A stretch of 64,000 bases of DNA from Sphingomonas lutea (GCF_014396785.1 NZ_CP060718.1:1756501-1820500); one strand, 5' to 3'; shown: positions 44,118-54,431, counted from the first letter of the stretch. Translations and numbers: made by a program. Notes: a model not told the origin generated them from the letters alone.

Positions 44118-45455
44118 TCACGCGGCGGCCTGGACCGCCTCACAGATGCTGTCGACAAGCCGCTCGACCTGCGCGGCATCATCGCCCTCGGCCATGACGC
44201 GGATCAAGGGTTCGGTGCCCGATTTGCGAATGAGCAAGCGGCCGCGGCCTTCAAGTTCGGCTTCAGCCGCCGCGATGCGCTGCTTGACCTCGGCCGCTTC
44301 GAGCGGCGCGCCGCCGTCGAAACGGACGTTCTTGAGCAATTGCGGGACCGGTTCGAACTGGCGCAGCAGCTCGCTCGCGGGTCTTTGCGCCTCGACCAGG
44401 GTCGCAAGAACCTGAAGCCCCGCGACCAGCCCGTCGCCGGTGGTCGAATGGTCGGTCAGGATGATGTGCCCCGATTGTTCGCCGCCGATATTGCAGCCGC
44501 TGCGCCGCATCTCCTCAAGCACGTAGCGGTCGCCGACTTGCGTGCGGGCAAGCCTGATCCCCGCCGCTTCCATTCGCCGCTCGAGCCCGAGGTTTGACAT
44601 CACCGTTGCGACGAGGGCGTTACCGCGCAACTCACCGCGCCGCTGCAGGCCGAGCGCGATCAACGCCATCAATTGGTCGCCGTCGACCAGCTGGCCTTTC
44701 TCATCGACCACGATCAGCCGATCGGCGTCGCCGTCGAGGGCAAGCCCAATGTCCGCGCCGCTCGCGACCACGGTTTCCTGCAGCGTCGCCGGCTGGGTCG
44801 ACCCGCAGCCGTCGTTGATGTTGAGCCCGTCAGGCGCAACTCCGAGCGGTACGACCTCGGCGCCAAGCTCCCACAAAGCTTCGGGCGCCACCTGGTACGC
44901 CGCGCCATTGGCGCAATCGACGACCACCTTGAGGCCATCGAGCCGAAGTTGCTCAGGGAAAGTGGTCTTGAGGAAATGGATGTAGCGGCCACGCGCGTCG
45001 TCGATCCGCCGGACCCGCCCGATCGCACCCGGATTGGCAAGCTCGCCCTTGCCCTTCATCCGCGTCTCGATCTCCATCTCGGCTTCGTCGCTGAGCTTGT
45101 AGCCGTCGGGGCCGAACAATTTGATGCCATTGTCCTGGAAGGCGTTGTGCGAGGCGCTGATCATCACACCCAGGTCCGCGCGCATCGACCGCGTCAGCAT
45201 CGCCACCGCGGGGGTCGGCAACGGGCCGAGAAGGACGACATCCATGCCGACGCTGGCAAAGCCCGCGACCAGCGCCGATTCCATCATGTAGCCGGAAAGT
45301 CGCGTGTCCTTACCGATCACCACGCGATGGCGGTGGTCGCCGCGCAGAAAATGCGCCCCCGCCGCCATGCCGACGCGCAGCGCGGTCTCGGCCGTCATCG
45401 GTTCGCTGTTGGTGAGCCCACGAATGCCATCGGTGCCGAACAATTTGCGCGTCAT
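44118..45455 (-). CDS. glmM: Phosphoglucosamine mutase
   Basis: It converts glucosamine-6-P to glucosamine-1-P for UDP-GlcNAc. The 445-residue protein has FGTDGIRG, the phosphoserine loop [27 protein letters not shown] for metal and [15 protein letters not shown] at the C-terminus. Upstream gene on the same strand is nnrU-like after 18 bases, so it could belong to the downstream end of that operon. Confidence 0.97.
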   Translation of the reverse strand: MTRKLFGTDGIRGLTNSEPMTAETALRVGMAAGAHFLRGDHRHRVVIGKDTRLSGYMMESALVAGFASVGMDVVLLGPLPTPAVAMLTRSMRADLGVMISASHNAFQDNGIKLFGPDGYKLSDEAEMEIETRMKGKGELANPGAIGRVRRIDDARGRYIHFLKTTFPEQLRLDGLKVVVDCANGAAYQVAPEALWELGAEVVPLGVAPDGLNINDGCGSTQPATLQETVVASGADIGLALDGDADRLIVVDEKGQLVDGDQLMALIALGLQRRGELRGNALVATVMSNLGLERRMEAAGIRLARTQVGDRYVLEEMRRSGCNIGGEQSGHIILTDHSTTGDGLVAGLQVLATLVEAQRPASELLRQFEPVPQLLKNVRFDGGAPLEAAEVKQRIAAAEAELEGRGRLLIRKSGTEPLIRVMAEGDDAAQVERLVDSICEAVQAAA

Positions 45456-45473
45456 GCGGCGCCCCTAGCGCGA

Positions 45474-46133
45474 TTAGCCGATCCAGCGCCAGAAGCCTGC
45501 GGGCATCGGGTGAAGCCAGGTCGCAAGCAGGAACAGCAATGTCCCGCCGACCAGCGCGACCATGCCGGGGTTCGCAAGCCCCCGCGTGAACGGCACGAAA
45601 GCGGTCTGCGCGGTCCATTCGTGAAAACGTTCACCCATGCGCGCGGCTTTCTTGCGGTCCTGTCCGACCGATCCGGCGAGCGCGAGGACGAGGATCGCGC
45701 CATCAAGCAGAAGCGATTTCGGAGTCGCGACGACGATCAGGTGAACGATCGCCCAGATGGCAAAGCCCCACATCATCGGGTGGCGGGTGATGGCGAACAC
45801 CCCGTGCGGAAGCATGCCCTGCTCGAGCCGCGCGCCCGGCAACGCGGGGTTGCGCACGAATGACCCGACGAGGAGGATCGAGCCGAACCACATCAGCAGG
45901 CTGGCCAGGATCCAACCGGCATCGCTCGCGACCCAGTATGGCGTCTGATCGCCGATCCGGCCGTAGATCCAGATCGCGACACCGAGCGTGACCAGCGCAA
46001 TGAGCGAATAGAATCCCTGAAACGCTCTTTCGCCCATGCCCCGGACGAGGAGCTCGCGCAGCGGGTGCGACATCAAGAAATGCGTGCCGACGAAGGCCGC
46101 AAGGGCAAGCGCAAGGCCGCCCATCCCGCTCAA
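45474..46133 (-). CDS. NnrU family membrane protein
   Basis: The 219-residue protein has six or so helices and the NnrU pattern (THFLMSHPLRELLVRGMGE, GFYSLIALVTLGVAI, GVFAITRHPMMWGFAIWAIVH). NnrU was first described near nitrite/NO reductase genes, but its biochemical role is not known; homologues resemble isoprenylcysteine methyltransferase-like membrane folds. It overlaps the amidohydrolase gene upstream by four bases. Confidence 0.88.
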   Translation of the reverse strand: MSGMGGLALALAAFVGTHFLMSHPLRELLVRGMGERAFQGFYSLIALVTLGVAIWIYGRIGDQTPYWVASDAGWILASLLMWFGSILLVGSFVRNPALPGARLEQGMLPHGVFAITRHPMMWGFAIWAIVHLIVVATPKSLLLDGAILVLALAGSVGQDRKKAARMGERFHEWTAQTAFVPFTRGLANPGMVALVGGTLLFLLATWLHPMPAGFWRWIG

Positions 46134-47509
46134 TGCCGGTACGCCTCCGGCAGGTCGCGCTTGGTGAGGTCGCGGTAACGGTCGCGCAGGCGTGTCTGAT
46201 GGTTGTCGAGTGGCTGGCGGACGCCGTCGATGAAGACCATTTCCGCCGCGCTCGTGCCATCCAGCGGGTCGCCTGACCAGACGACCACGTCCCCGCGCCG
46301 GCCCGCGGCAATGCTGCCAATCTCCCCGCCCATGCCGATGGCCTGCGCCGGGCGCGATGTGATCATCGCCAGCGCCTCGCCCCAGCTGACGCCGCTGGCG
46401 CCCGGCACGCGCTGCAGCGCAACCAAATTCCCGGCATAGTTGCGCTGGCGGAATACCATGCGGGTATCGTCGTCATCGATGGTCCCGATCGCCACCTGCA
46501 CCCCCACCGCGCGCATTCGGCCGACGTTGGACTGGGTCGCGGCAAGCTGCTCGAAGCTGGCCGGAAGGTCGTTCACGGCGGAAGCGATCACCGGCACGCC
46601 GGCGCGGGCGATGCGATCCGCTACTGTCCAGCCTTCGCTGGCCCCGACGAGGACGAGCTTGAGCGACGGGAATTCGCGCTTGAGTCCCAACACCTGAAGG
46701 ATGTCGCTGGCCCGCTCGACATGGACCAGCAGATATTGCCGGCCTTGCAGCACGGGCACGAGAGCGGTCGCGTCAAACCGCGTCAGCAAAACGTCATCGT
46801 TGCGCTGGGCGTCGAAGACGCGCGATTCATTGGGATCACGGACCACGGGGTCGAGGCGCGCGTCTGGCTGATCACCACCGCCGCCCTGCACGGAGGGTGC
46901 GAAGCGCCGCAGCTGACTGGCTTCGCGCAAGGCATTGCGGAACAAGGCATAGGCCGCCGAGCGCGAACCGCCAGCGGTGCCCGCGCCCGATTCGCCCAGT
47001 TCGACGAACTGGAACCGGCGCGCCGCGGTGATCGGCTCCATGTCGGCGCCGGTATCGATAACGGCACCCTGCCCCGCGAAGATGCTCTTCCCCGTGCTTG
47101 GCGCGACGATCGCGCGAGTCACGCCATCGTGGCGGTTGACGGCAATGGCGGACGCGAGCGGATTGATCGAAGGCACGACATCGAGCGCCGCGCTGAACGG
47201 AGAGTTGTTCGCTTCGCTATCGTTCGTGGCGTCGACCGCGTCGACTTCGACGAGGCCGAGCCGTGAAAAGCCACCGACGATGCCCGGCGTGATCCATTTG
47301 CCCGTCGCATCGACCACTTGCGCATCCGCGGGGATACGAATGCCAGCGCCGGCCGCGACGATACGGCCATTGCGGATGACGACCGTCCCGCCCTGCACCG
47401 GCTCGGTCCCATCGCCGGTGGCGAGGATGCCGTTGGTGATGGCGATGGTTTGCGCCTGTGCCGGTAAAGCAGCGGTGAGGAGCACCACCGCGAGCGCGGC
47501 GCGGATCAC
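46130..47509 (-). CDS. Amidohydrolase-like exported protein lacking the HxH metal motif
   Basis: The 459-residue protein has a signal peptide (ALAVVLLTAALPAQA) and the usual amidohydrolase frame: GTVVIRNGRIVAAGAGI, ATGKWITPGIV and AGRRGDVVVWSGDPLDG. Where the family normally reads PGxIDxHxH, it has PGIVGGFSRLG, with no metal histidines. Further metal residues are also missing, so it is probably not catalytic. It follows an intact amidohydrolase with a four-base overlap and may form a complex with it. Confidence 0.85.
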   Translation of the reverse strand: MIRAALAVVLLTAALPAQAQTIAITNGILATGDGTEPVQGGTVVIRNGRIVAAGAGIRIPADAQVVDATGKWITPGIVGGFSRLGLVEVDAVDATNDSEANNSPFSAALDVVPSINPLASAIAVNRHDGVTRAIVAPSTGKSIFAGQGAVIDTGADMEPITAARRFQFVELGESGAGTAGGSRSAAYALFRNALREASQLRRFAPSVQGGGGDQPDARLDPVVRDPNESRVFDAQRNDDVLLTRFDATALVPVLQGRQYLLVHVERASDILQVLGLKREFPSLKLVLVGASEGWTVADRIARAGVPVIASAVNDLPASFEQLAATQSNVGRMRAVGVQVAIGTIDDDDTRMVFRQRNYAGNLVALQRVPGASGVSWGEALAMITSRPAQAIGMGGEIGSIAAGRRGDVVVWSGDPLDGTSAAEMVFIDGVRQPLDNHQTRLRDRYRDLTKRDLPEAYRH

Positions 47510-48906
47510 TTGACGTCCCCTTCGCCGGGCTGGCCAAGCTCGAAATCGCTGACCGGGCGCCTTTTCGGATCATTTGCGTCGTACATCAGCGCGCCGTCAA
47601 TCCACACGCGCTCGGGCCGGCTGTAATGGCTGAACGGATTGCCGTTCCACAGCACCACGTCCGCCATCTTGCCCGCCTTCAAGGTTCCCGTTTTGTCGAG
47701 GATCCCAAGCGCATAGGCGGGATTGCGGCTGAGCCAGGTCCAGGCGATCGGTTCTGACAGGTTGGGCACCCCGGCGCGAATGCCGTCGGCAAGTGCCTTG
47801 GCGGCTTCCTGGTTGAGGCGTTGGATCCCGTTAGGATCGTCGGAATGGACGATCGCGCAGGCGCCGGCATTGTGGACGAACGGGATATTCTCCTTGATCC
47901 CGTCGTAGCTTTCCATCTTGAAGCCGTACCAGTCTGACCACATCGCCGAGCAGATGCCTTCCTTTGCGAGGATGTCGGCGACCTTGTAACTTTCGACCGC
48001 GTGATGGAACGTGCCGATGCGGTAACCGAACTCCTTGGCCATATCGATCATCTGTGCCATTTCGTCGGCGCGGTAACAGTGATTGTGGATGATGATCTGC
48101 TTGGCCAGAACGCCGCGCAGCGTATCCATGGCGATATCGCGCTCGGGCATTTCGCCGCCGTTGCGCTCGTACCGGTCCCATTTGCGCTTATAGGCCTGCG
48201 CCTTCAGCCACACGCCGCGCGCATAAGCGATGTTCCCCATGCGCGTCTGCGGCATCTGCCCTTTGCCGCCGTAGTTGCGCTTGGGGTTTTCGCCGCACGC
48301 CATCTTGAGGCCATAGGGCGCTCCGGGGAACTTCATGCCCTGCGCGGTGCGCGCCGGCACGTTCTTGAGCGTGACCGAGCGGCCGCCGAAGAGATTGGCC
48401 GACCCCGGCAGCACTTGAAATGTCGTGACGCCGCCGTTGATCAGCGCGCGCGAAAAGCCCGGGTCCTGCGGCCACACGCTATGTTCGGCCCACACTTCCG
48501 GGCGCGCCGGCGACGTCGATTCATTGCCGTCCGAATGCGCCGGTACGCCTGGCGAGGGATAATTGCCGAGGTGACTGTGCACGTCGATGATTCCGGGCGT
48601 TACATATTTCCCCGTGCCGTCGATGACCTGCGCGCCGGCCGGAACCGGCAGGTCCGCCCCGCCGACGCCAACGATCGCACCGTCGGCGAAAACGATCGTG
48701 CCGTTGTTGATCTGCTGCCCCTCGCCATCGAACACCGTGGCGCCGCGGATCACCGTCGGCACACCGGCATAGCGCTGGTAGGTCGACGGATAGGGGTTGA
48801 GATTGACCTTGATCGGCGGCGCGGCCTTGGGCTTCGGGGCCAGCGACGCACAACCGGACAGCGCCAGCAACGCCAGCGCCGCCCCTGCCAGCCGTCCGGT
48901 GCGCAT
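47506..48906 (-). CDS. Amidohydrolase family lipoprotein
   Basis: The 466-residue protein has a lipobox (LALSGCASL) and the complete motif TPGIIDVHSHLGNYP with two metal histidines. Other candidate ligands are in IIHNHCYRAD, GTFHHAVES and IVHSDDPNG. It ends with AGKMADVVLWNGNPFS. Substrates of this family (imidazolonepropionase-like) include cyclic amides and some dipeptides. It overlaps the POT transporter gene by one base and the paralogue by four. Confidence 0.9.
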   Translation of the reverse strand: MRTGRLAGAALALLALSGCASLAPKPKAAPPIKVNLNPYPSTYQRYAGVPTVIRGATVFDGEGQQINNGTIVFADGAIVGVGGADLPVPAGAQVIDGTGKYVTPGIIDVHSHLGNYPSPGVPAHSDGNESTSPARPEVWAEHSVWPQDPGFSRALINGGVTTFQVLPGSANLFGGRSVTLKNVPARTAQGMKFPGAPYGLKMACGENPKRNYGGKGQMPQTRMGNIAYARGVWLKAQAYKRKWDRYERNGGEMPERDIAMDTLRGVLAKQIIIHNHCYRADEMAQMIDMAKEFGYRIGTFHHAVESYKVADILAKEGICSAMWSDWYGFKMESYDGIKENIPFVHNAGACAIVHSDDPNGIQRLNQEAAKALADGIRAGVPNLSEPIAWTWLSRNPAYALGILDKTGTLKAGKMADVVLWNGNPFSHYSRPERVWIDGALMYDANDPKRRPVSDFELGQPGEGDVK

Positions 48907-50546
48907 CAGCTGCGCGCCGGTCCCGGGGTGGTCTCGTCCTGCGGACGCATGCCCGGCGCGGCCGGTTCGGCAAGCTCATCGCGTCCCGCGAGCGGATCAC
49001 GATCCTGCAGCGTGTCGAGGTGCATCCACCTCTTGACGATTGGCGAGAGCGCCAGGACGGCAACCGCCGCACCGATCGAGATCCAGCCGAACAAGGCGTA
49101 GATTTCGAGCAGCTTGTCCTTGCTCATTTCGCCGCCGTGGCCGCCAGTCGCTTCACCGATCTTGCCGGCGACGAAATTGCCGACCGCGGTCATGTAGAAC
49201 CATGCACCCATGATCAGAGACGCGAGAAAGGACGGTGCAAGCCGGTTCATCGCGCTGAGGCCGACCGGCGACAGGCACAGCTCGCCGGTGGTGGCGAGCA
49301 GGTAGTACAGGAAGACGAAGATGACCGGGGTCATCGCCGCCAGCCCGTACGCCTGCGCGCCCCATACGAGCACGAGGTTGGCGAGGCCCATTTGCGCCAG
49401 CGCCAATCCGAACTTGGCCGGTGCAGACGGCTCCTTGCCGCGCTTGGCGAGCTGGACCCACAACCCGGCAAATAGCGGGGCGAGCAGGATGATGTAGATC
49501 GGATTGATCGACTGGAAGATCGACGCCGGAACGCCGGAACGGTCGACGAAACGATCGGTGAACAGATTCATCGATCCGCCCGCCTGCTCGAATAGGCCCC
49601 AGAAAAGCGGATTGAGCGCGATCAGGAAGAGGATCGCGAACATCCGCTCGCGCGGCTCCTTGTCGAGCTTGAAGCTTTCGTAAAGCACGTAGCCAAGCAG
49701 CCCGATGCCCGAGACAACGAGCAGCGACTGGATGATGTCCTGATACTGGACCAGGGCCCAAATCACTGCCACCGCGCCGATGCCGATCGCATAGAGAGTC
49801 CATTCCTTGGACTTGGAGAGCGCGCGGGGCGCTTCGCCAGCGCCGTGCAAGGCGCCTCTGCCGAGGACGAACACGACGAGGCCGGCAAGCATGCCCAAGC
49901 CGGCAAGACCGAAGCCGTAGCCCCAGCCGATCGTCTGGCCGAGGTAGCCGACGAGAATCGTGCCGACCGCCGCGCCGAGGTTAATGCCCATGTAGAAGAT
50001 GGTGTAGGCACCGTCGCGGCGAACGTCGGTGAGTTTGTAGAGCTGGCCGACCATCACCGAGATATTGGCCTTGAGAAAGCCCGAGCCGACGATGATGAAG
50101 GCGAGCGCGGCCCAGAAAACGTTGATCGTCGGGTCCGACTGACCGCCGACGCCTTCGACCGCCATCAAGCTGTGCCCCGCGGCAAGCAGCACACCGCCAA
50201 ACAGCACAGCCTTGCGCTGACCGAGGTAGCGGTCGGCTAGGTAGCCGCCGAGAACCGGCGTGATGTACACCAAACTGGTGTAGGCGCCGTAAATCAGCGT
50301 CGACTTGGAATCGCTGAAAAGCCAGTGTTGCGTCAGATAGAAAATCAGCAGCGCCCGCATTCCGTAGTAGGAGAAACGTTCCCACATCTCGGCGAAGAAG
50401 AGCATGTAGAGGCCCTTGGGATGGCCCGCGAATTCCGGCTCTTTCTGGATGGCGACCTTGGCGCCGACCGTCAGGAAGATGGCGAGAACAAAAACGGCAA
50501 CAGCGGCGATCCAGTCGCCTTCCTGCCACAAGCCCATGGGTTTCAT
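48906..50546 (-). CDS. POT/PTR family peptide:proton symporter
   Basis: The 546-residue protein has about 14 helices. The PTR motif MWERFSYYGMRALLIFYL near residue 50 and GGYLADRYLGQRKAVLFGG follow the family. The central region contains an extra helix pair typical of prokaryotic POT. With two amidohydrolases just downstream, it may bring in peptides or related amides for hydrolysis; this is inferred from the operon. Confidence 0.93.
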   Translation of the reverse strand: MKPMGLWQEGDWIAAVAVFVLAIFLTVGAKVAIQKEPEFAGHPKGLYMLFFAEMWERFSYYGMRALLIFYLTQHWLFSDSKSTLIYGAYTSLVYITPVLGGYLADRYLGQRKAVLFGGVLLAAGHSLMAVEGVGGQSDPTINVFWAALAFIIVGSGFLKANISVMVGQLYKLTDVRRDGAYTIFYMGINLGAAVGTILVGYLGQTIGWGYGFGLAGLGMLAGLVVFVLGRGALHGAGEAPRALSKSKEWTLYAIGIGAVAVIWALVQYQDIIQSLLVVSGIGLLGYVLYESFKLDKEPRERMFAILFLIALNPLFWGLFEQAGGSMNLFTDRFVDRSGVPASIFQSINPIYIILLAPLFAGLWVQLAKRGKEPSAPAKFGLALAQMGLANLVLVWGAQAYGLAAMTPVIFVFLYYLLATTGELCLSPVGLSAMNRLAPSFLASLIMGAWFYMTAVGNFVAGKIGEATGGHGGEMSKDKLLEIYALFGWISIGAAVAVLALSPIVKRWMHLDTLQDRDPLAGRDELAEPAAPGMRPQDETTPGPARS

Positions 50547-50664
50547 GCAAAAAGTCCCGTGCTGCAGGCGTGCAAACGCCCCGAATACCGGCGCAACCTA
50601 ACGGCCCAATCTGATCTGTGAAGCGCATTGTTGCATTCCGCCGCCGCCTCTAGATGGGCGGGGC

Positions 50665-51252
50665 ATGCTCAACGACTGCACTTCCGCCCGTTCCCTGCTG
50701 GAGACGCGACGCTCGGGCCGCCCGGCCGAAATGACCGGCCCAGGCCCGACGCCCGATGAGCTGAACGCCATGCTGGCAATCGCCGCGCGCACGCCCGATC
50801 ACGGCAAGCTCTGTCCATGGCGCTTCGTCACGGTGTCGTCGCTGCAGCGCGATGCGTTCGCCGACCTCCTGCTGCGCGCACTCGCGGAGGCGAATCCGCA
50901 CGCCAATGACGCGCATCGGGAGAAGGAAGCGGCATTTGCATATTATCCCGGCCAGCTGGTGGTCCTCGTCTCGGCCCCCGTCCCCGACCACAAGATCCCG
51001 CTTTGGGAGCAGGAGTTGTCGTGCGGCGCGGCAGGGATGAACCTGCTTCACGCCGCGAGCGCATTGGGTTTCGTCGGTGGCTGGCTTACCGGATGGCGCG
51101 CTTACTCGGAGCGTGTGCGCGCGGCCTTCTGCGCCCCCGGTGAACGAATCGCCGGTTTCATCTTCATCGGCCATCCGGCGCGCGAGCTGGAGGAACGGCC
51201 GCGCCCCTCCCTGACGCAAGTCGTCCGTAGCTGGCAGGCGCCGATAGCCTGA
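50665..51252 (+). CDS. Nitroreductase family protein
   Basis: The 195-residue protein resembles E. coli YdjA: LLETRRSGRPAEMTGP, IAARTPDHGKLCPWRFVTV and SCGAAGMNLLHAASALGFVGGWLTGW. FMN binding is expected through the RRS and the PDHGK segment. Substrate unknown. It is divergent from the peptide transporter, with 118 bases in between. Confidence 0.9.
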   Translation: MLNDCTSARSLLETRRSGRPAEMTGPGPTPDELNAMLAIAARTPDHGKLCPWRFVTVSSLQRDAFADLLLRALAEANPHANDAHREKEAAFAYYPGQLVVLVSAPVPDHKIPLWEQELSCGAAGMNLLHAASALGFVGGWLTGWRAYSERVRAAFCAPGERIAGFIFIGHPARELEERPRPSLTQVVRSWQAPIA

Positions 51253-51300
51253 AACTCTCTTCACCATTGCTTTTTCTGCGCGGCGCTGTATTACAACAGC

Positions 51301-51657
51301 ATGACGCTTCGGACGCAGCATGAGAAGCCGGTTTACGTCCGCCTTCGTGAGACGATCGCGGATGCGATCCTGACCGGCCAATATGGCGATGGCGATCCGC
51401 TACCCTCGGTACGTGCCCTTGCCGCAGACGAGCAGGCCAACCCGTTGACGGTGGCCAAGGCCTATCAGGGCTTCCAGGACGAAGGTCTGATCGTCGTGAA
51501 GCGGGGCGTCGGCATGTTCGTCGCGCCCGGCGCTCGCGCCCGGTTGCGCGAATCCGAGCGATCTCGCTTCGTGACTGAGGAATGGCCCGAAATTCGCGCA
51601 CGTATGAAGCGTTTGGGCCTTGATCCTGTCGAGTTGCTGGACCGAGAACGCGCCTGA
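51301..51657 (+). CDS. Short GntR family regulator (YtrA subfamily)
   Basis: The 118-residue protein has a GntR winged helix (PVYVRLRETIADAIL, PSVRALAADEQANPLTVAKAYQGFQDEGLI) and only a short helical tail (EWPEIRARMKRLGLDPVELL), as in YtrA. Such regulators generally control ABC transporters encoded beside them, but none is seen here. ATG 51301 comes 48 bases after the nitroreductase gene; its leader has TATTACAACAGC. Confidence 0.9.
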   Translation: MTLRTQHEKPVYVRLRETIADAILTGQYGDGDPLPSVRALAADEQANPLTVAKAYQGFQDEGLIVVKRGVGMFVAPGARARLRESERSRFVTEEWPEIRARMKRLGLDPVELLDRERA

Positions 51658-51694
51658 GCTTCCGGCAAGCGCCGGAATCCCCTAGCGGCGGCGC

Positions 51695-52609
51695 ATGGCG
51701 ACCGCCAAAACCCGTGTCCTTGGCTATGACTGTGAGGCCATTGCCGAAGCCGCGCGGCTGATCCTGGCCGGCGATCCGGTCGCGATGCCGACCGAGACCG
51801 TCTACGGCCTCGCTGCCGACGCGACCAACGCTCAGGCAGTCGCGCGCATTTATGAAGCCAAGGGCCGGCCGAGTTTCAACCCGCTGATCGTCCACGTCCC
51901 CCACCTCGCTGCCGCAGAGATGATCGGCGTGCTGGACGATGCCGCCATTGCCCTCGCGGAGCAGCATTGGCCCGGCCCCCTCACCCTCGTCGTCCCGCTG
52001 AATCCCACGGCAGGCATCACATCAATCGTAACCGCAGGGTTGCCCACGGTCGGCATTCGCGTGCCCGCACATCCGGCGATGCAGGAACTGCTGCAGGCAG
52101 TCGGCCGCCCGCTGGCCGCACCATCCGCCAACGCCAGCGGCGCGATCAGCCCGACGCGCGCCGAGCATGTCCTGAAGAGCCTGGGCGGCCGCATCCCGCT
52201 CATCGTCGACGGCGGGGCGACCGAACGGGGCATCGAATCCACCATCGTCGCGGCCACCGGCGGCCCATTGCGCCTCCTCCGCGCAGGGCCGATCGAGGTC
52301 GAAGCCGCGCCCGTTTCTGGATCGAAGATCGAAGCGCCGGGACAACTCGCCAGCCATTACGCGCCTTCGAAGCCGCTGCGCCTCAACGCCACGGCGGCGG
52401 CGGCGGACGAATTCCTCATCGGCTTCGGCGCCGTGGCTGGTCATGCCAACCTCAGCTCAACCGGCGACCTCGTCGAAGCCGCGGCGCGCCTGTTCGACCT
52501 GCTGCATCAAGCGGATGCAGCGCCGCAGCCCCGGATCGGCGTCGCGCCAATCCCTGGAGAAGGGCTAGGCGCCGCGATCAATGACCGCCTGCTCCGTGCC
52601 GCGGCTTAA
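51695..52609 (+). CDS. tsaC: L-threonylcarbamoyladenylate synthase (Sua5 type)
   Basis: It makes TC-AMP for the t6A37 tRNA modification. The 304-residue protein has the YrdC domain ([66 protein letters not shown]) and the C-terminal Sua5 domain ([12 protein letters not shown]). The 3' end overlaps msrA by four bases. Confidence 0.96.
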   Translation: MATAKTRVLGYDCEAIAEAARLILAGDPVAMPTETVYGLAADATNAQAVARIYEAKGRPSFNPLIVHVPHLAAAEMIGVLDDAAIALAEQHWPGPLTLVVPLNPTAGITSIVTAGLPTVGIRVPAHPAMQELLQAVGRPLAAPSANASGAISPTRAEHVLKSLGGRIPLIVDGGATERGIESTIVAATGGPLRLLRAGPIEVEAAPVSGSKIEAPGQLASHYAPSKPLRLNATAAAADEFLIGFGAVAGHANLSSTGDLVEAAARLFDLLHQADAAPQPRIGVAPIPGEGLGAAINDRLLRAAA

Positions 52610-53154
52610 GCTGCGGCAGCGGAACCTTTCGTGCGTGCCTGGAAGCTTTTCCGCAATTTCTGCAACTTGGGCGGAATGGTTGCCAGGCAATAGGGATTGC
52701 GCTGGCCTTCGCCCGACCAATAATCCTGATGATAATCCTCGGCCGAATACCATTCGCCCATCGGCTCGATGGTAGTCACCACGCGCCCGGCCTGCTCGTT
52801 GTTGGCCCGCGCGATGCCCGCTCGTGCTCCCTCAGACTGTTCCTCGTTCTGCGGAAAGATCGCCGAGCGATATTGCGTGCCGACGTCGTTGCCCTGGCGA
52901 TTCAGCTGGGTCGGGTCGTGCGTGGCAAAGAAGATGTCGAGCAAGTCGGCGTAACTGACCTCATCGGGATCAAAGGTTATGCGGATCGCTTCCGCATGGC
53001 CGGTGTCGCCACCGCACACCTGCTTGTAGGTCGGATTGGCGACGCTGCCGCCGGTGTAGCCGCTTTCGACCGATTTCACCCCGACGACGTCGAGAAACAC
53101 CGCTTCGGTGCACCAGAAACATCCGCCCGCCAGGACGGCGACTTCCTCGGCCAT
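52606..53154 (-). CDS. msrA: Peptide-methionine (S)-S-oxide reductase
   Basis: It reduces methionine-S-sulfoxide in proteins. The protein has 182 residues with [11 protein letters not shown] (catalytic cysteine), [28 protein letters not shown] and [10 protein letters not shown]-terminal resolving cysteine is in NPYC. The C-terminal tail is lysine-rich and alanine-rich. Convergent with tsaC. Confidence 0.97.
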   Translation of the reverse strand: MAEEVAVLAGGCFWCTEAVFLDVVGVKSVESGYTGGSVANPTYKQVCGGDTGHAEAIRITFDPDEVSYADLLDIFFATHDPTQLNRQGNDVGTQYRSAIFPQNEEQSEGARAGIARANNEQAGRVVTTIEPMGEWYSAEDYHQDYWSGEGQRNPYCLATIPPKLQKLRKSFQARTKGSAAAA

Positions 53155-53194
53155 ATCTTCGCTCCTGTCTGATCAGGTGCTTAGATAGGTCGGC

Positions 53195-53905
53195 TCAATT
53201 GCGGTTGTAAGACGCCTTCAGGCTGGCGAGCTCGAGGCGCTTGCCCACCCATTCGGCAAGCTCGTCGAAGTCGAGCGGCTTGTCGAACACGATGCCCGCC
53301 TTGCGCTCATTGTACCAGCGCACCTCGCCCTGGATCGGCTTGAGGCTTTCGACCACGACGATGACCTTCTTGCCGACGCAATATTCCTCGATCGGCTCGA
53401 CCTTCATTCCGCCCAGCGAAATGTCGTGCACGTCCACGGTATAATAGAGCTTCCCGACACGCACCGACGCCTTGCACGGGATTTCCAGGCGCGGCGGGCG
53501 CGGGCGGAAGCCGTGGCGCGGCTTGCGCCCAGCGAGAAGTTCGCCGAGGTCGACATTCTGGTCGAACTTGAAGCCGACCGTGTCGTCGCGGGTCCAGATC
53601 ACCGTCGACGGGATTTTTTGCGACGAAAGTTCGACGTGAACGTGGCTACCTACCGACGGCGTGGGCGAAACGATCGCCATCAGCCCGCCGGCGGAAAGAT
53701 TCTTGACGCGGATCAGTTGCTGTTCGCCCGACGCATCGCATATTTTTCCGACGCGAAGCGTGGACGAGACGCGTGCATCCGATCGTTCTTCCGACGACGG
53801 CCGCGGCACGGCCGTTGAAAGGGAGACCGTGGTCGAGTCGAAGGCCAACTCGGCATCGCGAGAGGCGAGATGAGCCGGTTTCCTGCGGATTAGCGAGCCG
53901 AACAT
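53195..53905 (-). CDS. PilZ protein with two PilZ domains
   Basis: Two PilZ-like beta barrels are present: residues about 45-130 (SDARVSSTLRVGKI, LIRVKNLSAGGLMAIV) and about 140-230 (RPPRLEIPCKASVRVGKLY, VDVHDISLGGMKVEP). The c-di-GMP residues RxxxR and (D/N)xSxxG are partly kept (NLSAGG, DISLGG). It lies near two c-di-GMP related genes. ATG 53905 has GGAGG 11 bases upstream; TTG 53944 is possible. Confidence 0.85.
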   Translation of the reverse strand: MFGSLIRRKPAHLASRDAELAFDSTTVSLSTAVPRPSSEERSDARVSSTLRVGKICDASGEQQLIRVKNLSAGGLMAIVSPTPSVGSHVHVELSSQKIPSTVIWTRDDTVGFKFDQNVDLGELLAGRKPRHGFRPRPPRLEIPCKASVRVGKLYYTVDVHDISLGGMKVEPIEEYCVGKKVIVVVESLKPIQGEVRWYNERKAGIVFDKPLDFDELAEWVGKRLELASLKASYNRN

Positions 53906-54041
53906 GCGCGCAGATGCCTCCAATGGCGAAGCGAACCGCTCCAAATTGGGACTTTAGGGCTCACAGGGTTAAAAGAGCGTTTCTCCGGTTGACCTCGTGG
54001 GTAGCGGGAGCGCACTCACGCGGTCGGGGAGAGAGGTATTG

Positions 54042-54431
54042 ATGGCGCAGCCGCGCTTGCTGTTGATCGATGACGAGCCGGCGCTTGCCGATTTCCTTGC
54101 CAGCGCCGCGGGAAATTGCGGGTTCGATCCGGTCGTCACCGCCCGTGACGACGAATTTCGCGCTGAATTCCTCGCACATCGGCCCGATACCGTCGCCCTG
54201 GATCTTGGGATGCCGGGCATGGACGGCGTGGAATTGCTCCGCTTTCTCGCCGATCAGGATTTCCGCGCGCCGGTCTTGATTGTCAGCGGCTTCGACCGCC
54301 GCGTCCTTGAATCCGCTTTTCGGCTTGGCGAAGCGCTCGGCCTAACGATGGCCGGTCCGCTCGCGAAGCCGGTCAGGCTTGCCGACATGGAAGCGCAGCT
54401 TCTTCAGCTGAAGGCCATGCTTACGGCATGA
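54042..54431 (+). CDS. Stand-alone response regulator receiver
   Basis: The 129-residue protein is a receiver only. DDEP near residue 10, the phospho-Asp in ALDLGMPGMDG, a serine in LIVSGFD and the lysine in LAKPVRL are all present. It is coupled by a four-base overlap to the EAL gene downstream, so it probably controls that phosphodiesterase. ATG 54042 follows GGGGAGAGAGGTATTG. Confidence 0.93.
   Translation: MAQPRLLLIDDEPALADFLASAAGNCGFDPVVTARDDEFRAEFLAHRPDTVALDLGMPGMDGVELLRFLADQDFRAPVLIVSGFDRRVLESAFRLGEALGLTMAGPLAKPVRLADMEAQLLQLKAMLTA

Noticed and set aside
44673..45863. 396-codon plus-strand frame opposite glmM and nnrU
   Set aside because: It spans two genes on the other strand and has biased composition.
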